Shown: one piece after another, positions 34,076 to 43,700 of the stretch
How positions within the stretch are numbered: position 1 is the stretch's first letter
How the letters are laid out: each line of letters opens with the position of its first letter
Assembly: GCA_020635825.1 (NCBI GenBank)
Contig: JACJZA010000007.1
Coordinates: 255,831 to 319,830 of the forward strand
Direction of reading: 5' to 3'
Source of the DNA: Flavobacteriales bacterium
Lineage (GTDB): Bacteria > Bacteroidota > Bacteroidia > Flavobacteriales_E > Vicingaceae
DNA: 64,000 nt
Notes under the pieces: generated by a model
Databases searched by the model: none
Told to the model about the DNA's origin: nothing
The model's input: the letters and a program-made list of their open reading frames with translations, nothing else
Program-made: the position numbers and the translations under genes

Positions 34076-34690
34076 CTAAACTTTTGATAATTCTTTAACA
34101 ATATTTTCAATTTGAGGTATTAGTAATTCCTTTTCGTTGTTGTAGATGAAATAATTACAATACCTCTTTTTTTCTTCATCACTCATCTGGTTATTTATTC
34201 TCCTCTCAATTTCTTCTGAAGAAATCAAATCTCTTTTAACAACTCTTTTTATACGTGATTCCTTATCAGCAATGACAAGAATAAGTTTATCTAAATTTTG
34301 ATAACTACCTGATTCTATTAAAATTGCAGCCTCTTTTAGTAATATCCTCTTTGATTGATGCAATTCAATCCATTTTTCAAATTCACCCCCTACTTTAGGG
34401 TGAACAATTAAATTTAACTGCTTTAATAATGAAGGATATTTAAACACTTCATTGGCTACTAATCGAGAATTATATTTACCATCTTTATATACTTCTATTC
34501 CAAATAAACGAATCAACTCATTTTTAACTTCAATATCAGTATTAATAATAGATTTAGCAATTACATCTGAATTGAATACAGGAATTTTATATGCTTGAAA
34601 AATTTTAGCTACAGTAGATTTCCCACTTCCAATGCCACCAGTTAAACCTACAAGTAGTGGTTTTTTATTTTCTTTTAATAATGTATTCAA
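34076..34690 (-). CDS. coaE: Dephospho-CoA kinase
   Basis: The 204-residue protein has the P-loop GLTGGIGSGKSTVAKIF at residues 16-32, then VFNSDVIAKSI and the lid region RVVKRDLISSEEIERRINNQMSDEEK. It phosphorylates dephospho-CoA in the last step of coenzyme A synthesis. Its first 26 bases overlap the YbbR-like gene, and it ends the DUF1573-yajC-ybbR-coaE operon. Confidence 0.95.
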   Translation of the reverse strand: MNTLLKENKKPLLVGLTGGIGSGKSTVAKIFQAYKIPVFNSDVIAKSIINTDIEVKNELIRLFGIEVYKDGKYNSRLVANEVFKYPSLLKQLNLIVHPKVGGEFEKWIELHQSKRILLKEAAILIESGSYQNLDKLILVIADKESRIKRVVKRDLISSEEIERRINNQMSDEEKKRYCNYFIYNNEKELLIPQIENIVKELSKV

Positions 34691-35663
34691 CTTTAGATGG
34701 TTTTATGCTCAACGAAGTAAGATTTGATGGGTATTTTTCAAGGTTTACTTTTAATTTGTTATATCTATCATTCATCTTATTATAATCTACAGAAACAATA
34801 AATTTTGAAGGAATAATAGTAGATAATTTACCTAAAGGAACCATAAACTTTATTTCAACTGAACCTGGAATAGCTTTTAATTCAATACTGTCCGGTACAT
34901 TTTTATAAGATATAGGAATATGAATAGATGATTCTGTATATTTTTCAACTGGAATATGAATCAACACTTTATTAGGATCAAAAGATAGTTTTTGTGATTG
35001 ATGAATGTCATTAAATTCTGATATTAAAGTCACAGACTCATCCAATTGTTCATATTTAATTTCTTTAGTAAAAACTTGAGTGATTGAATCTATAATTGAT
35101 TTTGGTCCCGACACATTTACAACAGCTGGCTTTACACTTACTTTTCCTTCTATTTGAAATTGTTTTTCAAACCCAAGTTGTAATAGAGGTATAATCTCTA
35201 TCATTTTTTCAGCTTTCTTATCCAATAAAACATCAACTGATTTTGGAAATATTTCATTTACTTCAATTTGGTTGCCCAACTGTGTAAACCAAAAGTTTTT
35301 ATAATCATCAAAATTTATCTTGAGCCTTTTCAAGTCATTTTCATAATTATTTTGAACTGAAACTTGAGATAAATCAATCAACAATGGTTTAGAACTGTAA
35401 CTTAATTTACAAGATAATAAATCAAAACCAATACCCGAAACTTTTAAGTTTAACTTCTCAGGTAAATCGGTAACAATAACAAGGTCTTTTGGATTATTAT
35501 AGTACTTTATTTTAAACTCATATTGGGTGGTATAAACATTTCCTAATGCATTTAAAATCCAAAAAAAAATGGTTAATCCCAAACAGCTTAAAAACACGTA
35601 AAGCTTCTTATTTCTAGAAGCTTTACGTACATTTTGTTTAATACTATGAAAAAACCTTTTCAA
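34665..35663 (-). CDS. YbbR-like domain protein (CdaR-like)
   Basis: The 332-residue protein has one N-terminal transmembrane helix (residues 20-42) and three to four YbbR-type beta modules outside the membrane. The DLPEKLNLKVSGIGFDLL and VSVKPAVVNVSGPKSIIDSI segments are typical. In Firmicutes the YbbR protein CdaR regulates the cyclase CdaA; here no cyclase gene is adjacent. It lies 9 bases after yajC and overlaps coaE by 26 bases. This YajC-YbbR-CoaE order is common in Bacteroidota. Confidence 0.85.
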   Translation of the reverse strand: MKRFFHSIKQNVRKASRNKKLYVFLSCLGLTIFFWILNALGNVYTTQYEFKIKYYNNPKDLVIVTDLPEKLNLKVSGIGFDLLSCKLSYSSKPLLIDLSQVSVQNNYENDLKRLKINFDDYKNFWFTQLGNQIEVNEIFPKSVDVLLDKKAEKMIEIIPLLQLGFEKQFQIEGKVSVKPAVVNVSGPKSIIDSITQVFTKEIKYEQLDESVTLISEFNDIHQSQKLSFDPNKVLIHIPVEKYTESSIHIPISYKNVPDSIELKAIPGSVEIKFMVPLGKLSTIIPSKFIVSVDYNKMNDRYNKLKVNLEKYPSNLTSLSIKPSKVEYIIKRK

Positions 35664-35672
35664 AATAAGGGA

Positions 35673-36002
35673 TTATTTTTTCTCCATTTCTTCACCTGAA
35701 AATTCTTGAGCAATTGCAGATTTTTCTATTTTCAATCTGTTTCCGCCTTCTACTTCAATTGTAACCGTATTTTCTTGAATTTCAGCTATCTTCCCATGAA
35801 TCCCGCCAATGGTTACAATATTATCTCCTTTTTTTAGAGCTTCTCTAAATTTCTTCTGTTCCTTTTGTTTTTTTACTTGAGGACGAATCATAAAAAAGTA
35901 AAAAACAACGAATATCAATCCAAACATTAATAATGTCTGAAGACCTCCTCCTCCTTTTCCTCCTTCGGCAGGAGCCATTAATAAAATTCCTAAAATGTTC
36001 AT
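35673..36002 (-). CDS. yajC: Preprotein translocase subunit YajC
   Basis: The 109-residue protein has a short glycine-rich N-terminus, one transmembrane helix (LLMFGLIFVVFYFFMIRPQ) and the family signature RPQVKKQKEQKKFREALKKG followed by GDNIVTIGGIHGKI. It is an accessory of the SecDF-YajC complex. It lies 24 bases downstream of the DUF1573 lipoprotein gene, in the same operon. Confidence 0.95.
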   Translation of the reverse strand: MNILGILLMAPAEGGKGGGGLQTLLMFGLIFVVFYFFMIRPQVKKQKEQKKFREALKKGDNIVTIGGIHGKIAEIQENTVTIEVEGGNRLKIEKSAIAQEFSGEEMEKK

Positions 36003-36026
36003 TTCTTTATATTTAATTATTTTTAA

Positions 36027-36509
36027 TTATTCTGTTGGATCCCCTGCAACTGTTCCTTCAGGAACAATTACTTCACCTTTTAAAGCCAATACCTTTGTAT
36101 TAGGAATAGTATTCGCAACTAAAGTAATGGTTTTGTTTTGTATTCCTTGTTTTCCACTAGAGTTAAATGTAACACTAATTGTCCCTTCTGCTCCAGGTTT
36201 AATAGGTTCTTTAGGCCATTCAGGAACTGTACAACCACAACTTCCTTGTGCAGAAGAAATAATCAAATCTCTTTTACCTACATTTCTAAACTTAAAGGTT
36301 GATGATACAGTTTCTCCCTGTGTTATTTTTCCAAAATCTATAACTTCCTCCACAAATTCAAAGAAAGGCATTTCATCCTTATCCATTGTATCGGCAGAAG
36401 CAGTATTTGGATTTCCTATTAGATCTGTAGTAATTTCTACTTCATTTTCATTTGAAGTATTACATGCAAATAAAACTAAAATTGAAAAAAGCCCAATAAG
36501 ATTTTTCAT
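36027..36509 (-). CDS. DUF1573 domain lipoprotein
   Basis: The protein begins MKNLIGLFSILVLFAC, a lipoprotein signal with a LFAC lipobox. The DUF1573 domain follows, with FVEFVEEVIDFGKITQGET-like residues (here FEFVEEVIDFGKITQGETV) and SSAQGSCGCTVPEWPKEPI, which carries the CxC pair. The domain is Ig-like and widespread in Bacteroidota. An in-frame ATG at 36575 was rejected because a -7 box (minus 36533-36540) lies downstream of it and the extension is not a signal peptide. It heads the yajC operon. Confidence 0.85.
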   Translation of the reverse strand: MKNLIGLFSILVLFACNTSNENEVEITTDLIGNPNTASADTMDKDEMPFFEFVEEVIDFGKITQGETVSSTFKFRNVGKRDLIISSAQGSCGCTVPEWPKEPIKPGAEGTISVTFNSSGKQGIQNKTITLVANTIPNTKVLALKGEVIVPEGTVAGDPTE

Positions 36510-36532
36510 AATTTCTCTTTTAAAATTTAGGG

Positions 36533-36540
36533 CAAATATA
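36533..36540 (-). promoter_or_regulatory. -7 box for the DUF1573-yajC-ybbR-coaE operon
   Basis: TATATTTG on the minus strand is a TAnnTTTG match, 23 bases upstream of the ATG at 36509. Confidence 0.55.
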
Positions 36541-36589
36541 CTATTGAAGAACTTCTTAAAAATAATGGAAGGCATTTTTATTTAAAAAA

Positions 36590-38350
36590 TTAGCTTCTAT
36601 ATATTTTTTCAATCAGATGTTTATACTTTTCAATAATAAATTTTCTTTTGAGTTTTAAGGTTGGAGTTAATTCTCCCGTTTCAATTCCCCATTGTGTAGT
36701 AACTAGTTCAAACTTTTTTACTTGTTCGTAAGAAGCAAAAGATTTATTGAGTTCCTCTACCTCTTGAGTAATTCTATTAATTACTTCTTCATTTTTGATT
36801 AAAGCATCATTATCAGATAAAGCAATACCTTTACGTTCAGCCCAATTTTTTAGAAATTCATAATCCGGCTGTATAATAGCAGAGGGGTGTTTTTCTCCTT
36901 CACCAACTACCATTACTTGTTCTATAAATCTTGATTCTTTAAATTTATTTTCCATTACCTGGGGAGCAATGTATTTACCTCCTGATGTTTTAAAAATTTC
37001 TTTTTTTCTATCGGTAATTTTTAAAAACCCATCCACAAATTCACCAATATCTCCGGTATGGAAATAACCATCTTTATCTATTGCTTCGGCTGTAAGTTCG
37101 GGTAAGTTGTAATATCCTTTCATGATACTAGGACCTTTTACAATTATTTCACCATCTTCAGCAATTTTCACATCTAAATTCTCTAACGGTTTTCCAATGG
37201 TTCCAATCATTCTACCATTGGGTTGTAATGAATTTACTCCAATTACGGGAGAAGTTTCTGTTAATCCATATCCTTCTAATACCGGAATTTGAGCTGCTGA
37301 AAAAACCCTTGCTAAACGTGGCTGTAGTGCTGCTCCACCAGATACAATTGCTAAAACATTATTTCCTAGTGCTTCTCTCCATTTCGAGAAAATAATTTTA
37401 TTTGCCAGTTTAAGTTGAAAATTATACCATCCACCCATATTTATATTAGGGTCATATTTCAAACCTAATTCTAAAGCCCAGAAAAACAAAGCTTTTTTTA
37501 TACCTGTTAACTCACTTCCTTTAGCTACAATTTTATCGTACACTTTTTCTAATAATCTTGGAACGGTTGCAAAGAAATGAGGTTGGATCTCTTTTAAATT
37601 ATCTGCAATCGTTTCAAGTGATTCGGCATAATAAATGGATACACTCTTATAAATGTATAAGTAATCCAACATACGCTCAAAAACATGACACAATGGCAAA
37701 AAACTCAATGATTTTAAATTATCACCCAATGGTAATCGATGAGAAGAGGCGATTACATTCGTAATTAAGTTTTCATGAGTTAACATTACCCCTTTAGGAT
37801 TACCTGTAGTTCCTGAGGTGTAAATAAGCGTAGCTGTATCTGTATATTGTATATTATTTTTTAAATCGCTTATATTACCATCATATTCATCAGTTAATAG
37901 CTCTTTATAATGAGTACAACCAGAAATATTTTCATAAGTAAAAATTGATTCTAAAGATTTTATCTGATTTCTGACTGATTGAATTTTATCAAAAACTTCT
38001 GGGTCGGATAAAAAGACAAATTTAGCACCACAGTCATTTAAAATATATAAATAATCTTCAGCATTAATATTAGAATAAATGGGAACATTAATTGCTCCTA
38101 TTTGTTGAATAGCCAAATCTGTTAAATGCCACTCTATTCTGTTATTAGCTATTACAGCAACCCTATCACCATGTTTTACTCCTAACTTTAATAAACCTTT
38201 ACTTAATCGAATAGATTTTTCTACAAACTCTTGTGATGATAGAGAAACCCATTTACCATTTTCTTTTTGAGAAAAAGCATCTTTTTTAGGATTATTATTT
38301 AATTGGAAATAATAAAAATCGGCTAATGACTTTAAAGAATTTTCTGACAT
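36590..38350 (-). CDS. Long-chain fatty acid-CoA ligase
   Basis: The 586-residue protein is an AMP-forming acyl-CoA synthetase. The P-loop-like motif YTSGTTGNPKGVML is at residues 177-190, GYGLTETSPVIGVN is motif II, and YFHTGDIGEF with ITDRKKEIFKTSGGKYIAP is the A8 hinge and C-terminal core. The N-terminal YYFQLNNNPKKDAF block and the length match the FadD15/ACSBG-like group common in Bacteroidota. It activates fatty acids for degradation or lipid synthesis. It lies 11 bases after the MORN-type gene. Confidence 0.93.
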   Translation of the reverse strand: MSENSLKSLADFYYFQLNNNPKKDAFSQKENGKWVSLSSQEFVEKSIRLSKGLLKLGVKHGDRVAVIANNRIEWHLTDLAIQQIGAINVPIYSNINAEDYLYILNDCGAKFVFLSDPEVFDKIQSVRNQIKSLESIFTYENISGCTHYKELLTDEYDGNISDLKNNIQYTDTATLIYTSGTTGNPKGVMLTHENLITNVIASSHRLPLGDNLKSLSFLPLCHVFERMLDYLYIYKSVSIYYAESLETIADNLKEIQPHFFATVPRLLEKVYDKIVAKGSELTGIKKALFFWALELGLKYDPNINMGGWYNFQLKLANKIIFSKWREALGNNVLAIVSGGAALQPRLARVFSAAQIPVLEGYGLTETSPVIGVNSLQPNGRMIGTIGKPLENLDVKIAEDGEIIVKGPSIMKGYYNLPELTAEAIDKDGYFHTGDIGEFVDGFLKITDRKKEIFKTSGGKYIAPQVMENKFKESRFIEQVMVVGEGEKHPSAIIQPDYEFLKNWAERKGIALSDNDALIKNEEVINRITQEVEELNKSFASYEQVKKFELVTTQWGIETGELTPTLKLKRKFIIEKYKHLIEKIYRS

Positions 38351-38361
38351 AGTTATATCAT

Positions 38362-39090
38362 TTAATTAGCTACTCCATTTATGTATTTATCTTGACCAAT
38401 AGCTGCACCATTTTTATCAAATTTTTTCCATATTCCACTTCGTTCATAATCAAATAAAGCTTTATTATATTTTACTTGACCTTGCTCTTTAATTTGTCCA
38501 TTATCATGATAATATGTTTGGAGATAAATCAATTTTTTCTTGTCTTGCAATTCTAATACGTTTTCAGGTGTACCAGTCTTATAATAATTAGCTTTTTTGA
38601 TGTAGTACTGGAAAGATTTATCGTATTCTTCTTCAAATTCTATCATTCCATTTGGGTAATAATCCACCCACTTTAATGCTTCATTTTCGATATATTGAAT
38701 ATCAGATTTCATGGTTCCATCTTTATAGAATAAAGTCATCTTACTTTTTTTGATGTCAGTCATTCTAAAATTTCTTTCCATATTACCATTTGGATAGTAG
38801 TTTTTGTAAACTTTCAGTTGACCATCAACATAAAATCCTTTATGTAACAGTTCACCAGTTGTGTAATAATCTTCTAAAAAACCATTGGCAGCATAACCAT
38901 TAGCATCTAAACGAGTAGATTTATCACCCAACATCATATTTAAGGGTTCATATTTGATTATACCATAAACCGAATCGATTATTTCTTCAGGTTTATAAGT
39001 ATCATGATACAATTCCTTTCTTGTTAAATCGTTTTGAGCAGATGTAACAATTGAAATAAAAATAAATAATGGTAAAGTCAATAATCTCAT
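38362..39090 (-). CDS. Secreted MORN-repeat protein
   Basis: The 242-residue protein has a signal peptide (cleavage near TSAQ, residue 18) and five to six degenerate MORN-type repeats, each around a YY-x-N/T-G core (DYYTTGELLHKGFY, NYYPNGNMERNF, DYYPNGMIEFEEEY, YHDNGQIKEQG). Such proteins are often named YwqK-family antitoxins, a label with no evidence here. It lies between NhaC and the acyl-CoA ligase on the same strand, with gaps of 14 and 11 bases. Confidence 0.78.
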   Translation of the reverse strand: MRLLTLPLFIFISIVTSAQNDLTRKELYHDTYKPEEIIDSVYGIIKYEPLNMMLGDKSTRLDANGYAANGFLEDYYTTGELLHKGFYVDGQLKVYKNYYPNGNMERNFRMTDIKKSKMTLFYKDGTMKSDIQYIENEALKWVDYYPNGMIEFEEEYDKSFQYYIKKANYYKTGTPENVLELQDKKKLIYLQTYYHDNGQIKEQGQVKYNKALFDYERSGIWKKFDKNGAAIGQDKYINGVAN

Positions 39091-39104
39091 AGCGATAAAT
39101 ATAA

Positions 39105-40559
39105 TTATTCTTTTGAAAAATTGATAGTAGTTTTTGCAATTTTTATATTTAAAAAACCAAATATCATTGTCATTAATGGGCTTATTAAATTAAAGAAACA
39201 ATACATAAAATAATCACCTGTGGCAATACCTAATACTCCTGAGTGATAAGCACCACAAGTATTCCATGGAATGAGTGCAGAAGTTACAGTTCCTGAATCT
39301 TCTAAAGTTCTACTTAGTACTTTTGGATGCAAACCTCTCTCTTTAAACTCTTCTGCAAACATTTTTCCGGGTACAACAATAGCCAAATACTGATCGGAAG
39401 CTGTAACATTAAAAACTACACATGAAGAGGCTGTTGTAGCAATTAAAGAGCCATCTGTTTTAGCTAATTTAATAATGCTTTGTGTTAAACGTTTTAACAT
39501 TCCTGTTTTATCCATTACTCCTCCAAAAATCATTGCACAAACAATTAACCATATTGTATTTAACATTCCACTCATACCTCCTGAAGAAAGCAATTCATTA
39601 ATCAATTCGTTTTCTGTTACAAAAGCAACATCGGTTGTCATGGCATCAATAATTGCTTGATAGGATGAAACCAAGAAATTTTTCGTCTCTCCCCCAATTT
39701 CTGTAATTAATTGAGGCTGAAAAACTACGGCAAACACTCCTCCTAAAATACTTCCTGCTAATAATGCCGGAATTGCAGGAACTTTTTTCACAATTAAAAC
39801 AATTACCAATATAGGAACGATAAACAGCCATGGTGATATATTAAATTTAGAAGCTATAGCATTTTGAAGAACATCCACCTGAGAAACTTGATCCCCCGTG
39901 TTATATGAAAAACCAATAATCAAAAAAATGAGTAAAGTGATTAAAATAGAGGGAACTGTTGTATAGGTCATGTATTTAATATGAGTAATTAAATCGGTTC
40001 CTGCCATGGCAGGGGCTAAATTAGTAGTATCGGACAATGGCGACATTTTATCTCCAAAATAAGCCCCGGAAATAATAGCTCCGGCAATAATAGGCTCATT
40101 AATTCCCAATGCTTTTCCAATACCTAATAAAGCGATACCGACTGTTGCAACGGTTGACCATGAGCTACCAGTAGCTAAAGAAACAATGGAACTGATTAAG
40201 CAAGTAGCGAAAAGAAAAATGGTAGGATTTAAAATATCCAAACCATAATAAATCATTGCAGGAACTACTCCACTCAACAACCAGGTACCAGCCAAAGAAC
40301 CTATTAATAAAAGTATAATAATAGCAGGTAAAGCAGAACTTATACTTTGAGTAATTCCTTCCAATATGTCATTCCATTTATAGCCATTAAACAAAGCAAT
40401 AATAGCCGCAACACCTCCTGAAATTAACAAAGCCAATTGATTGGCTCCCGACAAAGCATTATCTCCGTAAACCACCAATACATTTATTGCTAATAAACCC
40501 ACCAATACTAATATTGGTATTAACGATTGAAATAATGACGGTATTTTTTTATTCTCCAT
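39105..40559 (-). CDS. nhaC: Na+/H+ antiporter NhaC
   Basis: The 484-residue protein has about 12 hydrophobic helices. Typical NhaC features include LLIGSLAGTWLLSGVVPAMI, TGSSWSTVATVGIALLGIG and FGDKMSPLSDTTNLAPAMAG, plus the C-terminal FNVTASDQYLAIVVPGKMF and EDSGTVTSALIPWNTCGA. It exchanges sodium for protons, sometimes with malate/lactate. It is first of a three-gene run with the MORN protein and the acyl-CoA ligase. Confidence 0.93.
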   Translation of the reverse strand: MENKKIPSLFQSLIPILVLVGLLAINVLVVYGDNALSGANQLALLISGGVAAIIALFNGYKWNDILEGITQSISSALPAIIILLLIGSLAGTWLLSGVVPAMIYYGLDILNPTIFLFATCLISSIVSLATGSSWSTVATVGIALLGIGKALGINEPIIAGAIISGAYFGDKMSPLSDTTNLAPAMAGTDLITHIKYMTYTTVPSILITLLIFLIIGFSYNTGDQVSQVDVLQNAIASKFNISPWLFIVPILVIVLIVKKVPAIPALLAGSILGGVFAVVFQPQLITEIGGETKNFLVSSYQAIIDAMTTDVAFVTENELINELLSSGGMSGMLNTIWLIVCAMIFGGVMDKTGMLKRLTQSIIKLAKTDGSLIATTASSCVVFNVTASDQYLAIVVPGKMFAEEFKERGLHPKVLSRTLEDSGTVTSALIPWNTCGAYHSGVLGIATGDYFMYCFFNLISPLMTMIFGFLNIKIAKTTINFSKE

Positions 40560-40767
40560 ACTAAAGTATTAATCAACAATAGCTTGTAAATATATAAAGC
40601 CATTTTCTTCCATTCTAATTTTTATTAGGGTTGTTATTAACAAGTTTTAAAAGAATCCATCTTTTATATTTTGTTCAAAACCTGTTAGTATTCCTTTTTT
40701 TTATTTATTCTATCATTTTTATTTAAAAAGTAATTTTATAATCCCTTAATAAAAAAACAAAACTACC

Positions 40768-43700
40768 GTGTTTTTAATTTTTGATACCGAAACAACAGGA
40801 TTACCAAAAAACTACAATGCACCTGTCTCCGATTCTGATAATTGGCCAAGAATGGTTCAATTAGCATGGCAATTACATGACTTTGACGGAAAACTCATTA
40901 CCAATAAAAACTTTATTGTAAAACCTGATGGATTTGATATTCCTATTGGTGTTTCTAACATACATGGTATTACCACCGAAAGAGCATTAAGGGATGGTGA
41001 AGATTTATCATTTGTTCTAAAAGAATTTTTAAGCGATTTAAATAAAACATCCTACAATGTTGGACACAACATTGAATTTGACATTAAAATTGTTGGTGCC
41101 GAATTTTTCAGATTAGGTATTGAAAACCCAATTGAAGAGATAGCAATCATCGACACCATGAAATCGAGTGTTGATTATTGTGCCATTCCCGGAGGAAAAG
41201 GCGGTGGTTTTAAATACCCTTCATTAACCGATTTACACACCAAACTCTTTGGAGAAGCGTTTGCCGATGCACATGATGCTGCTTATGATGTGGATGCAAC
41301 TGCAAAATGCTTTTTTGGTCTTTTAAAAAACCGTGTTATTCAACCAAAAGAAGTAGAAAACTTCGATTTGGTTGACTATGAAGCTCCTGAATTGGAAGAA
41401 GCCAATTTTGAAGATCTTAAAAAACAACAACAGGCACAAGAAATTGATCTCAACAAAGGGACCAAAATCACTAGCGAGTTAACAGACATTCCTTTTACCC
41501 ATCTACACAATCATTCTGAATTTTCTATTCTTCAATCAACAACAAAAGTTAGTGGATTGGTTGCTAAAGCGAAAGAATTAGGCATGTCTGCTATTGCTTT
41601 AACAGACCATGGCAACATGATGGCAACATTTCACTTTGTTAGAGACGCTTTAGCTGCTAATATTAAACCTATTGTTGGCTGTGAATTTTACCTTTGTCAC
41701 GACAGAAAAGATAAATCCTATAAAGATGACGGCTTCCAAACGGTTGTTTTAGCAAAAAACAAAAAAGGTTATCACAATCTTGCCAAACTAGCATCTTATG
41801 CCAACATTGAAGGTTTTTACTATGTTCCTAGAATAGACAAAGAAATACTACTAGAATATAAAGATGAATTAATAGCATTAACTGGTGGATTATGGGGTGA
41901 AATTCCAAATAAAATTCTTTTTGAAGGAAAACAACAAGCTGAAGAAGCATTTATATGGTGGAAAGAAAATTTTGGTGAAGATTTTTATGTAGAAATCAAC
42001 CGACATGGAATTCCTGAACAAAATGCAGTAAATGAAGTTTTATTAGAGTTTGCTAAAAAGTACAATGTTAAAATTATTGCAGCCAATAACACCTATTATA
42101 TTAATAAAGAAAATGCCGAGTCACAAGATATTTTACTTTGTATAAAAGATGGTAAGCCACTAAATCAACCTAAAAAATATATAGGTGCAAAAGGTCGTGA
42201 ATTTCGATTTGGTTTTCCAAATGATGAGTTTTATGTGAAATCTGCAGATGAAATGAAACAGCTTTTTGCTGATTTACCTGAAGCAATTATCAATACCCAA
42301 GAAATTGTAGACAAAGTTGAACCTTTTGAATTAGCTAGAGATGTACTTCTTCCCAAATTTGATATTCCCGATGAATTTAAAGACCCAAGGGATGAAGAAA
42401 ACCCTACCCTTAAAAATGGTGAAAATAACTACTTAAGACACATCACTTATGAAGGTGCTAAAAAAAGATATGGAGAAATTACAGATGAAATTAAAGAACG
42501 ATTAGATTTTGAATTAGAAGTCATCAAAAAAACAGGATATCCTGGTTATTTCTTAATTGTAGAAGATTTTATTCGTGAAGCAAGAAACATGGGGGTATCT
42601 GTTGGCCCTGGTAGAGGTTCTGCTGCTGGTTCTGCAGTAGCCTATTGTACAGGAATTACTAATATTGATCCTATAAAATATGACTTACTTTTTGAGCGTT
42701 TTCTTAATCCTGATCGTATTTCAATGCCTGATATTGATATTGATTTTGATGATGATGGAAGACAAAAAGTAATTGATTATGTAATAAAAAAATACGGTTC
42801 TAATCAGGTAGCACAAATCATTACCTACGGAACCATGGCTGCCAAATCTTCCATAAGAGATACTGCTAGAGTACTTGAATTACCACTTTCAGATGCAGAC
42901 AGAATAGCTAAGCTAATTCCAGATATAAAACTTAGTAAGCTTTTTGGTTTAGACGAAAATGCTCTTGAAGAAAAACTAGGAAGAAGAGAAGACCTTGAAA
43001 GAGCTCACATGCTTAAAGAAATTGCAAATGGAGCAAACTTAGAAGCAAAAACTGTTAACCAAGCTCGTATGGTTGAAGGTTCTGTTCGTAATACAGGAAT
43101 CCACGCTTGTGGCGTGATAATTACTCCCGATGACATTACCAATTATGTTCCTGTAGCATTGGCAAAAGATTCTGACATGACATGTACCCAGTTTGATAAC
43201 TCAGTTGCTGAAAATGCCGGGTTATTAAAAATGGACTTTTTAGGTTTAAAAACTTTAACCTTAATAAAAGATGCTTGTCAAATTATTAAAGACCGACATG
43301 GTATAGAATTAGATCCTGAAAATTTTGACATAGAAGACGAAAAAACATATGAACTTTTTCAGCGTGGAGATACAGTTGGTATATTCCAATATGAATCTCC
43401 CGGAATGCAAAAGCACATGCGATCTTTAAAACCCACTGTTTTTGCCGACCTTATTGCAATGAATGCACTATATCGTCCCGGACCAATGGAATACATCCCT
43501 TCGTTTATCAAACGTAAACATGGTGATGAAGAAGTAGTGTACGACCTTCCAGAAATGGAAGAATATTTAAGTGAAACATACGGTATTACTGTTTATCAGG
43601 AGCAGGTAATGTTGCTTTCTCAAAAGCTAGCCAATTTTACTAAAGGTGAAGCCGATGTTTTGCGTAAAGCAATGGGAAAAAAACAAAAAGCTGTACTTGA

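Noticed and set aside
36510..36575. Longer start for the DUF1573 gene
   Set aside because: The extension is not a signal peptide and lies across the -7 box at 36533-36540.
35995..36585. Plus-strand frame of 196 codons
   Set aside because: It is antisense to the DUF1573 lipoprotein gene and has no promoter or recognisable product.
38362..39090. Toxin-antitoxin pair
   Set aside because: MORN proteins are often labelled antitoxin, but this one is secreted and has no toxin gene beside it.
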